Shown here piece by piece: positions 35,659-44,946 of a DNA stretch of 64,000 bases. The DNA comes from M55B127 sp034521955 (GTDB taxonomy: Bacteria; Bacillota; Halanaerobiia; Halanaerobiales; M55B127), in NCBI GenBank assembly GCA_034521955.1, contig JAXHLT010000001.1:489550-553549 (forward strand), given 5' to 3'. The position numbers were made by a program, and so were the translations under genes. The notes beneath the pieces are model-generated. The model made no database searches and had not been told where the DNA came from. It saw only the letters and a program-made list of their open reading frames with translations. Position 1 is the stretch's first letter; each line of letters begins with the position of its first letter.

Positions 35659-36258
35659 TTAATATAAGAATCTAGATACTTCACTTTCCAAATCTATACC
35701 ATAGTTAAAATGAATCGTTTTAAACTGTAATTTGTTTGCAGCTTTTATATTATTAAAACTGTCATCAATAAACAGTGTATTTTGGGGGTTTATTTGATAC
35801 TTTGAAATTAATGTTTTATAAATTTTATCTTCAGGTTTAATAATGTTTACCTGAAATGAAACTACCTTTCCATCAAAAAGATCAAAAAAATCATATTTCT
35901 GTTTTACCTCCAAAAAAGCTTTTTCATGAAAGTTTGATAATATATATAAATTAATTTCTTTATTTGCTAAATCCTTTAAAACAGAAATGTTTTTATTTAT
36001 AGGTTTTAAATATGAAATCCAATTATCCATAATCTTTATGATTTCATTTTTATTATTAGGTTGTCTATCAACAAATCTCCTAGTAGCTTGCTTTTGGGAA
36101 ATTGTTCCCTTATCAAGCATTATCCATTCTTTTGAATTAAAAATATTATCATATATTGCTTCCTTTTTACTTTCTTTTAATACATAATCATCTACTATCT
36201 TCTCAGGAGTAAACTCTAATAAAACATTTCCAAGATCAAAAACTACATTTTTAATCAT
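35659..36258 (-). CDS. HAD-superfamily hydrolase (IA, YihX-like)
   Basis: 199-residue haloacid dehalogenase-type phosphatase. Motif I VVFDLGNVLLEF (DLGN as in YihX), motif II ILSNF, motif III Lys in IIKPEDKIY, and motif IV LFIDDSFNN. Cap domain lies in residues 15-85. Substrate not predictable; YihX itself dephosphorylates alpha-glucose-1-phosphate. Confidence 0.92.
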   Translation of the reverse strand: MIKNVVFDLGNVLLEFTPEKIVDDYVLKESKKEAIYDNIFNSKEWIMLDKGTISQKQATRRFVDRQPNNKNEIIKIMDNWISYLKPINKNISVLKDLANKEINLYILSNFHEKAFLEVKQKYDFFDLFDGKVVSFQVNIIKPEDKIYKTLISKYQINPQNTLFIDDSFNNIKAANKLQFKTIHFNYGIDLESEVSRFLY

Positions 36259-36272
36259 AAAAATCTCCTTTT

Positions 36273-36488
36273 TTAGAAATTTTCATCTTTTTTGTCTTTA
36301 ATTCTTTCAATGATCAATCCTATAATTAATAGAATTATTCCAATTATGATACCAAAGATACCAACTTTAATAATTAAGCTTATCTCAGTATCAATAAATA
36401 ATTCTATAACTAAATGGTATATTCCGTTTCCAATTAGCAAAACAGCTGCTAATATTAATACAATAAAACCAATGTTTTTAATATTCAA
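36273..36488 (-). CDS. Small two-span membrane protein, unknown
   Basis: 71 residues with two hydrophobic helices (about 5-27 and 38-62), an acidic Glu/Asp turn between them and a basic C-terminal tail (ERIKDKKDENF). Start is TTG at 36488 with GGGGGAG six bases upstream. No recognised family. It lies between the hydrolase and the HAD gene in the same direction. Confidence 0.7.
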   Translation of the reverse strand: MNIKNIGFIVLILAAVLLIGNGIYHLVIELFIDTEISLIIKVGIFGIIIGIILLIIGLIIERIKDKKDENF

Positions 36489-36505
36489 GCTAACTCCCCC
36501 TTAGA

Positions 36506-37234
36506 TCAATTAATAAATTCAATAATAAGGTGGACTGTCTTTTCCCACTGCTTTTGTTTTGAAATCAGGCTTTGCCCATCCCCTTTTTGGGGTCCATAAT
36601 TACCAAAGCCAGAATGATTTCCACCTTCAATACTATTATAAACTGTATCTGAAGGTAAATTATTTTTTGAACTTACATATTTTTCCCAGTTAAGTATTTT
36701 ATCTTCAGTGGCTGTTATAGATAAAACATCTATTGCTTGATCTGAAAGATTAGTTTCTTCAGAAACATAAGAAGCTAATAATATTAAACCCTTTACAGAA
36801 GTTAAATTATCAAAATTATTATATATATAACTTCCTGCCATTGCTCCCCCCAAAGAATGTCCAATTAGATACCATTCTTGAATTTTTTTATTATATTGAT
36901 CTATAATAATTTGCGCCCTATCAATATCTAAAACAGCTAAATCTAATGGCATCTTAACTAAATAAACAGGGTAGCCTCTTTCACTAAGAAGATAAGCTAA
37001 AGGTGCATAGGCTCTCTCATCTACTCTACCACCAGGATAAAATATAAAGGCTTTATCGTAAGAATTATTATGTTTAAATTCATAATATTTATCATGTTCA
37101 ACAACATATTCATTTTTTAGATAATTTTCATTATTTTCAAGCGGCTTATAACTGGAATTAATAAAATATATTAAGCCAATAGAAAAAATAACCATTATTA
37201 TAATTAATATAAGTAATACTTTTCTTTTTTTCAT
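36506..37234 (-). CDS. Membrane-anchored alpha/beta hydrolase
   Basis: 242 residues: an N-terminal membrane anchor (about 5-26) followed by an alpha/beta hydrolase domain facing outside. Nucleophile elbow LIGHSLGGAMAG (Ser), Asp in the ITATEDKILNWE strand, and His in EGGNHSGFGNYG complete the triad. PGGRVDERAYAPLAYLL gives the oxyanion-hole region. Substrate unknown. Confidence 0.88.
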   Translation of the reverse strand: MKKRKVLLILIIIMVIFSIGLIYFINSSYKPLENNENYLKNEYVVEHDKYYEFKHNNSYDKAFIFYPGGRVDERAYAPLAYLLSERGYPVYLVKMPLDLAVLDIDRAQIIIDQYNKKIQEWYLIGHSLGGAMAGSYIYNNFDNLTSVKGLILLASYVSEETNLSDQAIDVLSITATEDKILNWEKYVSSKNNLPSDTVYNSIEGGNHSGFGNYGPQKGDGQSLISKQKQWEKTVHLIIEFIN

Positions 37235-37310
37235 TATAAAATTCCTCTTTATTTTTAATGTGCTTAATTAATCATTTCTATATTTTTAATTATTTTCCTT
37301 TATTATAAAT

Positions 37311-37334
37311 AAAAAACCCCGTAGTTAACGGGGT
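37311..37334 (-). terminator. clpB terminator
   Basis: On the minus strand ACCCCG-TTAACTA-CGGGGT followed by TTTTT, immediately after the clpB stop. Confidence 0.9.
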
Positions 37335-37342
37335 AATTAAAA

Positions 37343-39919
37343 TTATTGTATCTCAAATATAAATTTATCTTTATAATCAATTTCAACAGTAGATTCTTCC
37401 TTGATCTCTCCTTCAAGCAACTTCATTGCTAATGGATCTTTTAAATACTTTTGTATAACTCTGTTAATCGGTCTTGCTCCATAAGTTGGATCATACCCTA
37501 ATTCCATAATCTCTTCCTTAGCTTGATCAGTTACAGATATATTTAAATTCCTTTCTGATAATTTATCTCTTAGATCATCAATTTTTATATCTACAATACT
37601 TAATAGATCTTTTTTGCTTAAAGAATGGAATATTATTTTTTCATCTACTCTGTTTAAGAATTCCGGCCTGAAATGATTTTTCAATGCTTGAGAAACCCTT
37701 CTATTAATTTCCTCTTCATCATCAAGATCTTGAATATATTCTGAGCCAATATTTGATGTCATAATAATTACAGTATTTTTAAAGTCAACTTCATTTCCTT
37801 GACTATCAGTTAGTATACCATCATCAAGTATTTGGAGTAAAATATTAAATACATCTTGATGTGCTTTTTCAATTTCATCCAGTAAGATTACTGAATAAGG
37901 CTGTCTTCTAATCCTTTCAGTTAACTGTCCTCCTTCTTCAAAACCGACATATCCCGGAGGTGAACCAATTAATTTAGCAACAGCATGTCTTTCCATATAT
38001 TCTGACATATCAATTCTAACTAAAGCTTTTTCATCATCAAAAAGATATGCTGCAAGAGTTTTAGCTAGTTCTGTCTTACCTACACCTGTTGGACCCATAA
38101 AAATAAATGAACCTAATGGCCTGTTTATATCCTGTAATCCTGTTCTGGATCTTCTAATTGCATTACTAACTGCAGTAATTGCTTCTTTTTGTCCAACAAC
38201 TCTTTTTGCTAATTCATCTTCAAGATGAATTAATTTCTCTTTTTCACCTTCCATTAGTTCTTGTATTGGTATATCTGTCCAGGAAGACACAATCTCTGCT
38301 ATATCTTCAGTAGTTACTTCCTCTCTTAAGATATTATAATTTTTACCTAACTTTTCTAATTCTTTTTTTGTTTCTTCTAATTCTGCCTTTAAATCATTTA
38401 ACTTACCATACTTTAAACGAGCTGCCTCTTCATAATTTGCTTCTCTTTCAGCATTTTCAGCATTTACCTTTACTTTCTCTATTTCTTCATTTAATCTTTG
38501 TCGTTTTTGAATTAATTCTTTTTCTCTATCCCAACGAGCTAATTGAGGATCTCTTTTTTCTTTAAGATCATTAATTGTTTGATCTAATTCTTGTAATCGT
38601 TCTTTAGATTCTTCATCTTCTTCTTTTTTTAGTGCTTCTTTTTCTATTTCTAATCTTCTTATTTTTCTATTAAGTTCATCTATTTCTAATGGCATAGAAT
38701 CTATATCAATTCTAAGTTTTGAGGCTGCTTCGTCAACTAAATCAATTGCTTTATCAGGTAAAAATCTTTCAGTTAGGTATCGTTCAGATAAATTGGCTGC
38801 AGCTACAAGTGCATTATCCTGAATTCTTACACCATGATGAATTTCATACTTCTCTTTTAGTCCTCTTAGAATAGATATTGTGTCTTCAACAGAAGGCTCA
38901 GATATCTTAACTGGCTGAAATCTTCTTTCTAATGCTGCATCTTTTTCAATGTGTTTTTTATATTCTTTTAAGGTTGTTGCTCCTACACAGTGTAGTTCAC
39001 CTCTTGCTAAAGCTGGTTTTAATAGATTTGCAGCATCCATTGAACCACTAGTAGCTCCTGCACCAACTAATGTATGCATCTCATCAATAAATAGTATAAT
39101 TTGACCTTCAGCCTTTTTTATTTCTTTTAATACTGATTTTAATCTATCTTCAAACTCACCACGGTATTTAGTACCGGCTATTAGTGAGCCCATATCTAAT
39201 GAAATAACTTTTTTGTTTTTTAAAGTTTCTGGTACATCACCATTAACAATTCTTTGAGCAAGTCCTTCAACAATGGCTGTTTTACCAACCCCGGGCTCAC
39301 CAATTAAAACAGGATTGTTCTTTCTTCTGCGTGATAAAACCTGCATTATCCTTCTGATTCTCTCATCACGACCAATTACAGGATCAAGCTTACCCTCTTT
39401 AGCCAGTTCAGTAATATCTATAGTATATTTTTCTAATACTTGATACTGTTGTTCTTGATCTGGAGAAGTGACTTTTGCTCCATCTCTAATACCTTCTATA
39501 GCTTGTTTGGCTTTTTTTAAGTCTATATTTTTTGATTTTAGATACTCATATGTCTTACTATTTTTAGTAGATAATAATCCTAATAAGAAATGTTCAGTTG
39601 AAATATATTCATCTCCAAGTTTTTTTGCTTCTTTTTGTGAGTTTCTAAGTACATTATTTAATTCTTGTGACATATATAACTGTCCCTGATCAGAATATAC
39701 TTTTGGTAACTTTTCGATTATATCTCTTAAATCCTTTTCAAACACAGAAATGTTTATACCCAACTTCTCCATTAAAGGAACCATTATACCCTGGTCATCT
39801 TTGATTAATGATAAAAAGAGATGAGCAGGATATATTTCCTGGTTCCCATTATCTTCTGCAATATGTTGTGCTTCAGCAACAACTTCTTGTGCTTTACGGG
39901 TAAAATCTTCCATTCGCAT
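37343..39919 (-). CDS. clpB: Disaggregase chaperone ClpB
   Basis: Hexameric AAA+ chaperone that, with DnaK, rescues aggregated proteins. Order: Clp_N repeats (1-140), AAA-1 with GEPGVGKTA and LFIDEMHTLVGAG, the long coiled-coil M domain (about 400-520), AAA-2 with GPTGVGKTE and LLDEIEKAH, and the C-terminal D2-small domain (YGARPINRVI). The M domain distinguishes ClpB from ClpC/ClpA. The frame is open upstream to 39997, but GGAGGG eight bases before ATG 39919 (MRMEDFTRKAQ) fixes the start, giving 858 residues. Confidence 0.96.
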   Translation of the reverse strand: MRMEDFTRKAQEVVAEAQHIAEDNGNQEIYPAHLFLSLIKDDQGIMVPLMEKLGINISVFEKDLRDIIEKLPKVYSDQGQLYMSQELNNVLRNSQKEAKKLGDEYISTEHFLLGLLSTKNSKTYEYLKSKNIDLKKAKQAIEGIRDGAKVTSPDQEQQYQVLEKYTIDITELAKEGKLDPVIGRDERIRRIMQVLSRRRKNNPVLIGEPGVGKTAIVEGLAQRIVNGDVPETLKNKKVISLDMGSLIAGTKYRGEFEDRLKSVLKEIKKAEGQIILFIDEMHTLVGAGATSGSMDAANLLKPALARGELHCVGATTLKEYKKHIEKDAALERRFQPVKISEPSVEDTISILRGLKEKYEIHHGVRIQDNALVAAANLSERYLTERFLPDKAIDLVDEAASKLRIDIDSMPLEIDELNRKIRRLEIEKEALKKEEDEESKERLQELDQTINDLKEKRDPQLARWDREKELIQKRQRLNEEIEKVKVNAENAEREANYEEAARLKYGKLNDLKAELEETKKELEKLGKNYNILREEVTTEDIAEIVSSWTDIPIQELMEGEKEKLIHLEDELAKRVVGQKEAITAVSNAIRRSRTGLQDINRPLGSFIFMGPTGVGKTELAKTLAAYLFDDEKALVRIDMSEYMERHAVAKLIGSPPGYVGFEEGGQLTERIRRQPYSVILLDEIEKAHQDVFNILLQILDDGILTDSQGNEVDFKNTVIIMTSNIGSEYIQDLDDEEEINRRVSQALKNHFRPEFLNRVDEKIIFHSLSKKDLLSIVDIKIDDLRDKLSERNLNISVTDQAKEEIMELGYDPTYGARPINRVIQKYLKDPLAMKLLEGEIKEESTVEIDYKDKFIFEIQ

Positions 39920-39968
39920 TATTAAATCCCTCCATTCATATATTACTTTACAAACAACTTCTTTATAT

Positions 39969-40008
39969 ATTATACTATAGAAATTATTTAAAGTCAAAGA
40001 AGGTCAAA
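39969..40008 (-). promoter_or_regulatory. clpB promoter overlapped by a CtsR heptad repeat
   Basis: On the minus strand TTGACT (39992-39997), 17-base spacer, TATAAT (39969-39974). On the plus strand the same place reads AGTCAAA-GAA-GGTCAAA (39992-40008), the tandem heptad with three-base spacer recognised by the heat-shock repressor CtsR, placed over the -35 box. ctsR itself is not in the window. Confidence 0.9.
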
Positions 40009-40024
40009 CTTTAGATAAAAATAT

Positions 40025-40048
40025 ACACAGGCTTAAAAAAGCCTGTGT
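40025..40048 (-). terminator. Terminator-like hairpin after the cupin gene
   Basis: A 10-bp perfect stem ACACAGGCTT / AAGCCTGTGT with a four-base loop; on the minus strand it is followed by ATATTTTT. It lies 16 bases after the cupin stop. Confidence 0.75.
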
Positions 40049-40063
40049 GCAAATAAGATGAAT

Positions 40064-40384
40064 CTACTTCATTGAGGGGGTTTTAACATTTAAAATATTA
40101 AAGCTTTCACCTTTATTAGCCATAACCTTCATTATAGTATTTGGAGGACAGGTTATGAAATCTTTTTCTTCTAATTCATATTCTGTATCTCCAATTTGGA
40201 TAGTACCTTTTCCTTCTATCACATGGAAGAATACATCTACTGGGACTTTATGTTCAGGCACTACATCTCCCTTTTCTAATAAAAGATTTTTAACCTGTAC
40301 ATTTTCATTTTTTAAAACATCTTTGGTCATAATTCCTTTCATGTTTTTTTCACTTTTAAGCTTATCTAACTTTATTACATTCAT
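40064..40384 (-). CDS. Cupin-domain protein
   Basis: 106-residue single cupin barrel. Motif 1 is PEHKVPVDVFFHVIEGKGTI, with His ligands in PEHK and FFHV, and motif 2 is CPPNTIMKV, in which the usual final His is replaced. Likely a small metal-binding or sensor protein; substrate unknown. It starts six bases after the hemerythrin gene with AGGAGG before the ATG, so it belongs to the same Crp/Fnr-controlled operon. Confidence 0.85.
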   Translation of the reverse strand: MNVIKLDKLKSEKNMKGIMTKDVLKNENVQVKNLLLEKGDVVPEHKVPVDVFFHVIEGKGTIQIGDTEYELEEKDFITCPPNTIMKVMANKGESFNILNVKTPSMK

Positions 40385-40389
40385 AGTAT

Positions 40390-41148
40390 TTATACCTCCT
40401 GTTTTAATTTAGTGAATGAACAGTAACCAATCTCATCACTTAATTTTTGTATTTTTTCCCACTTATCATCTTCAATAACATCTTTTGCTGTAGGATAAAG
40501 TATATTATTTTCTTTAAAAATATGATCTCTTAAAGTTAAGATTAAAAATTCTGATAGTTTTTTAAGCTGTCTTTTAAATTCATCAAAGTCCATTTTGTCT
40601 ACATTTTCCGAAAGTTCAGCTATTTCTTCTTTATATGGCCATAAATCATCATGTTCCATACGCATAATTCTGGTTGGACCAGTAATACCTTTCTCATCCA
40701 CTTCTGGGAATAATGCTTCTTCTTCACGCTCATGATGTTTTTCGGTTTCTAATAATAGTTTACCAACTTCTTTCAGTTCTTCAAAAACCTCTTTGTTTAA
40801 ATCATAACTATCAAGTTTATCAATTTTAGCTACAGCATTTTCCAATCTGTTTAAAGTCTCTAGAATCTCATCATGTTCTCTAATTAAAACTGCTAACGGA
40901 TGAGAATAGTCTAAATTATTTTGAAGTTCATCAAGTTCATCTGCCATAACTTCAAGGTGTGCTGAACATAGATGTCTTAATTTTGTTTCTTCTAACCCTT
41001 CATTTATTAGATCTTGTTCAGCTTCTGAAAGATCCTTAGCTGATATTTCTTCTATTAATTCTCTGGCTTCTTGTTTAACTTCTTTTACATTTTCCTCATT
41101 ATTTAGTCTTTCCAAAATTTCTTTTAATCTTTGTTTTTTATCTGACAT
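40390..41148 (-). CDS. DUF438/hemerythrin-domain protein
   Basis: 252 residues: a DUF438-like N-terminal helical region (about 1-80, with LRHLCSAHLEVM) and a C-terminal hemerythrin four-helix domain whose diiron ligands are visible as IREHDE, EKHHEREEEALFP, RMEHDD and LRDHIFKENNILYP. Such proteins are linked to repair or sensing under NO and O2 stress (RIC/YtfE-like). It carries an upstream operator of the same kind as hcp, supporting a role in the nitrosative-stress response. Confidence 0.9.
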   Translation of the reverse strand: MSDKKQRLKEILERLNNEENVKEVKQEARELIEEISAKDLSEAEQDLINEGLEETKLRHLCSAHLEVMADELDELQNNLDYSHPLAVLIREHDEILETLNRLENAVAKIDKLDSYDLNKEVFEELKEVGKLLLETEKHHEREEEALFPEVDEKGITGPTRIMRMEHDDLWPYKEEIAELSENVDKMDFDEFKRQLKKLSEFLILTLRDHIFKENNILYPTAKDVIEDDKWEKIQKLSDEIGYCSFTKLKQEV

Positions 41149-41201
41149 TAATTTACCTCCTAATGTTGACTGCTTTTATCAACTTTATATACTGTGATTA
41201 T

Positions 41202-41244
41202 ATTATATACTAAATAGAAATGCAATTCTGTGATATATATCATT
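41202..41244 (-). promoter_or_regulatory. Crp/Fnr-type operator and promoter of the hemerythrin-cupin operon
   Basis: TGTGATATATATCATT (41229-41244 on the plus strand; TGTGA-N6-TCA) lies with its centre 29.5 bases from the first base of TATAAT (41202-41207, minus strand). If that base is -12 the site is centred at -41.5, the class II activator position. The same geometry occurs before tetR (52457) and hcp (56364). Confidence 0.75.
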
Positions 41245-41272
41245 AAAAAACCCCACCTAAAAAAGGTGAGGT
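41245..41272 (-). terminator. lysA terminator
   Basis: On the minus strand CCTCACCT / AGGTGGGG with a five-base T loop, followed by six T. It abuts the Crp/Fnr-type operator of the next operon. Confidence 0.85.
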
Positions 41273-41300
41273 AAGAAATTTATATTATATTTTTAAAAAA

Positions 41301-42561
41301 TTATTCAAAATCATTTAATTTATTAAAATCAAGTGTTGCAAAATAATCTTTTATACTTTCATCTCTTCTTATTTCAACAACTTCACCATTTTCTCTTAAA
41401 AGAAGTTCTCCACCTCTTAACTTACCGTTATAATTAAAGCCCATTGCATGTCCGTGAGCACCGGTATCATGAATTACTACAGTATCACCAATTTCAGTTT
41501 CGGGAAGTTTTCTATCAACTGCAAACCTATCTATAGATTCACATAATGAACCGGTTACATCATACATTTTGTGTTTTAGTTTCATTTTCCTTACCCATTA
41601 CAGTGATATGATGATAAGCATCATACATTCCAGGCCTCATCAGATCATTCATACTAGCATCTAAACCAACATGTTTTTTATAAATATCTTTTTTATGAAT
41701 TACTTTTGAAACCAAATATCCATAAGGACCAGTTATCATTCTACCACATTCCATAAATAAGGAAAGGGAATCTAACTTATTAGCTTTTATAATTTCATCA
41801 TATTTTTCTTTAATACCATTTCCTACTTCTTTTAGATCAACCGCTTTTTCTTCTGGCTTATATGGTATACCAATTCCACCACCAATATTTAAAAATTCTA
41901 ACTCAATACCCAACTTTTCCTTGATTTCAACTGCCATCTCAAACATCATTTCTGCTGTATCTATAAAGTACTGTTCGTTAAGTTCATTTGAAGCAATAAA
42001 AGTGTGTAATCCAAACCTTTTTACTCCTTTTTGTTTTAAGATCTTATAACCTTCAAAAACCTGTTCTTTAGTTAATCCATATTTAACTTCAGAGGGATTA
42101 CCCATTATAAATCCACCATCTCTGCGGTCACCTGGATTATATCTAAATGATACTAAATTTGGAATACCGCCGTGTTCTTCTAAAAAAGGAATATGTGATA
42201 TATCATCTAAGTTTATAATTGCTCCTAATTCTCTTGCTTTTTCATACTCTTCAGCAGGAGTGTTGTTAGATGTAAACATAATATCTTCATTGGTTATTCC
42301 TACTTTTTCTGATAAAATTAATTCTGTTAACGAACTACAGTCCATTCCAAAGCCAACATCTTTTAATATTTTCATTATAAAAGGATTTGGAGTTGCCTTA
42401 ACAGCAAAGAATTCTTTAAATCCTTTATTCCAACTAAAAGCATCTAAAAACTCTCTTGCATTTTCCTTTATTGCTTTTTCATCATAAATATGAAAAGGTG
42501 TAGGATGTTTTTTGATTATTTCTTCTAACTTATCTTCATTAAAGGGAAGTTCTTTTTGCAT
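41301..42561 (-). pseudogene. lysA: Diaminopimelate decarboxylase-type LysA, single +1 frameshift
   Basis: PLP fold-III decarboxylase in two pieces. The first holds the N-terminal barrel (PTPFHIYDEKAI, then FFAVKATPNP with the PLP Lys, GGGIGIPY and MECGRMITGPYG). The second holds YDVTGSLCES, with the Cys that completes the active site, and the C-terminal sheet DTGAHGHAMGFNYNG. Deleting one base of the AAAA run at 41574-41577 joins them as ETKHKMYDVTG, about 420 residues. Likely start is ATG 42561 (MQKELPF), behind GGTGGTG, although the frame opens at 42579. Follows the aspartokinase; together they serve lysine and cell-wall synthesis. Confidence 0.9.
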
Positions 42562-42583
42562 TAATATTTTCACCACCATTATT

Positions 42584-43972
42584 TTATTGATTAACCATCA
42601 AATTGTCATTTAACAATACTATTGCTTTTTTATAGTTTTCTCTATCTATTACAAACTGAATGTTTACCTGACTGAAAGAAATCGATACACAGTTTATATT
42701 TATATCATTTTCACCTAATACTCTTGCTGCTTTAGCTAAAATATTAGGTTTGCTTATATTAGAACCAATAAGACAGACCATTGCTATCTTTTTAATTTTA
42801 ATTCTTTTATACTTATCTTTTAGTTCATCAACTAAATCTTCAGTTAAATCTCTTTCCCAGATAACTTGAGAAATACTATTTGCATTCGTTGCCTTCATTA
42901 CATAACTAATATTATATCTTTTAAATAATTTCATTATTTCATAATCAAAACCAACTTCTCCAACCATAGAAGTATCATGTATTTCAATTACAACCAATTT
43001 TTTAGAACCAGCTATTATTTCTATTTTTGAATTTTCTACTACATAATCTTTTGTTATTATAGTGCCGGGATGATCAGGTTCAAAAGTGCTTTTAACAACC
43101 AACTTTATACCCGCTAATTCCAATGGCTTGGATGCCTTTGGATGAATTGCCTCCATACCGATATCAGCTAACTGATCTGCCACATCATAATTTGTTCTGC
43201 CTACCGGAACTGCTTTGTTTTTGCCAACAAGTTCTGGATCAGCAGATGATAAATGATGTTCTTTATGAATAATAGCTTGATCTGCTTTTAGATATGTGGC
43301 TACTCTAGAAAAAGTAATTTCAGAATACCCTCTATTATATTTAGTAACAAGTCCACCTTTATCTTTTGTATAGCCGGGTGCTATAACAAGCTTATCTTTT
43401 AAATTGATATCTTTAAACATCTTTGCAATTCTTTCTTCAATTGAAAGCTGACTTCGATCATAAAATCCAGTTAAATCTACAAACTTAGTATTTATACCTC
43501 TATTTGATAATATATTAGCTGAATTAAAGGCAGAATGGGCTTCTCCAATAGAAGCTAATATTTCACGAGCAGCTGAAAATATATTTTCTTCTTTAATATA
43601 TCCAGATGACAGTATCTCTTCCATTGAGTCTAAGTATTTTTTAGTATGCTTTATTCTTTTTTTGATAAATTGATTAGCTTCATCTAGATCAAGTCCAAGA
43701 TATTCAAAAGATTTATTAATTTCAATTAAATAATCTAAAAGTTCATCTAACTTTTGTTTATATATATCATCGTTATTAATAAAGCTTTTATATATACCGG
43801 GTTTTAAGCTCTTTTTATCTTCTAATAAAAGGTCTGTAACTTTAGCATAAGCAGAAACAATAAATACTCTGTTATAACTAAAAGCCTCACTTTTAGGATC
43901 CCTAATTATGTTTTTAAGAACATCTTCAAACTTAGCAATAGATGTACCGCCAATTTTTTCTACAGTTAGCAA
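42584..43972 (-). CDS. Aspartokinase
   Basis: 462-residue aspartate kinase, first enzyme of the aspartate-family amino acid pathway. The N-terminus has the kinase motif VEKIGGTSIAKF, SAYAKVTD and, in the middle, PGYTKDKGGLVTKYNRGYSEIT-like substrate loops (GRGxSDxT equivalent is NRGYSEIT). Two ACT domains form the C-terminal ~150 residues (VEIHDTSMVGEVGFD; VCLIGSNIS). Directly upstream of lysA, so lysine is the probable effector and product. Confidence 0.9.
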   Translation of the reverse strand: MLTVEKIGGTSIAKFEDVLKNIIRDPKSEAFSYNRVFIVSAYAKVTDLLLEDKKSLKPGIYKSFINNDDIYKQKLDELLDYLIEINKSFEYLGLDLDEANQFIKKRIKHTKKYLDSMEEILSSGYIKEENIFSAAREILASIGEAHSAFNSANILSNRGINTKFVDLTGFYDRSQLSIEERIAKMFKDINLKDKLVIAPGYTKDKGGLVTKYNRGYSEITFSRVATYLKADQAIIHKEHHLSSADPELVGKNKAVPVGRTNYDVADQLADIGMEAIHPKASKPLELAGIKLVVKSTFEPDHPGTIITKDYVVENSKIEIIAGSKKLVVIEIHDTSMVGEVGFDYEIMKLFKRYNISYVMKATNANSISQVIWERDLTEDLVDELKDKYKRIKIKKIAMVCLIGSNISKPNILAKAARVLGENDININCVSISFSQVNIQFVIDRENYKKAIVLLNDNLMVNQ

Positions 43973-44064
43973 GATATGATACTCCCTTCAAAAACAAAGT
44001 GTATTGTATTACATTATAATACTCAAATTATAAATTATCAATTATAATTACAATAAATATACTT

Positions 44065-44946
44065 TTATAATGTGAAAATATCGCCTTCATTTAGAAAATC
44101 TATTTTTTCTAATACCAGATCATTTCTAAATTCAATATCCAGAATTGGATTTGTATGATTAAAATGAGTAAAGAATATTTGAGAATTATTTTGCTTTAAT
44201 ACTTCATTTTGAAGTTTATTTATTGTTTCTTTAATTGGAGGATGAGGAACATCAGCAATATTTCTTCCTCTAAACTCCATTAGCTCTTTTTTAGAATAGA
44301 AAGTCCCATCAAGAAATAATAGATCAACTTCACTACTTATTTTATTGAACTTTTTAGCAAATGTATCCCAACTGTCTATATCGGGAAGATAAAAAACAGA
44401 TCTTTTTCTTCCCTTTATTATAAAACCGGCAGTATCACTTAATTCCTGCCGATGTGGTATTTCAACAGGAATTATACTTAGATTATTTGAAAGATTAATC
44501 TCTTTTTCAAATTCAAATGTATTAATTTTTATATTATTATTATCAACCAGCAGCTTCCAGGGTTGATTTGTATTTAAAAAATCTTTTAACCTTTTACTAG
44601 TATGAACCAAAAGATTATTACTATCAATTACTTCTTTACCAAAAAACAACAAGCCTGGATAATGACCCATATGGGCATGAGTTATTAAGATTCCCTTTAG
44701 ATGATCTTTTGGAAAACCATTATCTCTAGCTGTAGTATTTAACATATTTAACTGTTCGAAAAGTCGGAAAGTAGGATCAATCAAATAACTTGTTTTATTT
44801 ACAGTATCTAAAATCCCTAAGGAAGCAGGGTGTCTAACCAAACTTTTATTATTTAAAGCTTTTACACAGTTCGGACAATCACAACCCGGTTGGGGATAGC
44901 CGCCATCTTGGGCTGTCCCCAGAACTTTAATTAATATATCTCCCAT
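44065..44946 (-). CDS. PqqB-like metallo-beta-lactamase-fold hydrolase
   Basis: 293-residue MBL-fold protein resembling PqqB: VLGTAQDGGYPQPGCDCPNC at the N-terminus (with a CxCxxC structural zinc pattern), the metal motif ITHAHMGHYPGL (HxHxxH with Gly/His spacing), PHRQE and FTHFNHTNP. No other pqq genes are nearby, so a PQQ role is not supported. It begins one base inside the stop of the NhaC-type gene (TAATG) and is therefore co-expressed under the T-box. Confidence 0.85.
   Translation of the reverse strand: MGDILIKVLGTAQDGGYPQPGCDCPNCVKALNNKSLVRHPASLGILDTVNKTSYLIDPTFRLFEQLNMLNTTARDNGFPKDHLKGILITHAHMGHYPGLLFFGKEVIDSNNLLVHTSKRLKDFLNTNQPWKLLVDNNNIKINTFEFEKEINLSNNLSIIPVEIPHRQELSDTAGFIIKGRKRSVFYLPDIDSWDTFAKKFNKISSEVDLLFLDGTFYSKKELMEFRGRNIADVPHPPIKETINKLQNEVLKQNNSQIFFTHFNHTNPILDIEFRNDLVLEKIDFLNEGDIFTL

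Noticed and set aside
38368..38565. Plus-strand open frame opposite the clpB coiled coil
   Set aside because: Leu/His-rich antisense of the Glu/Lys-rich M domain; a compositional artefact.
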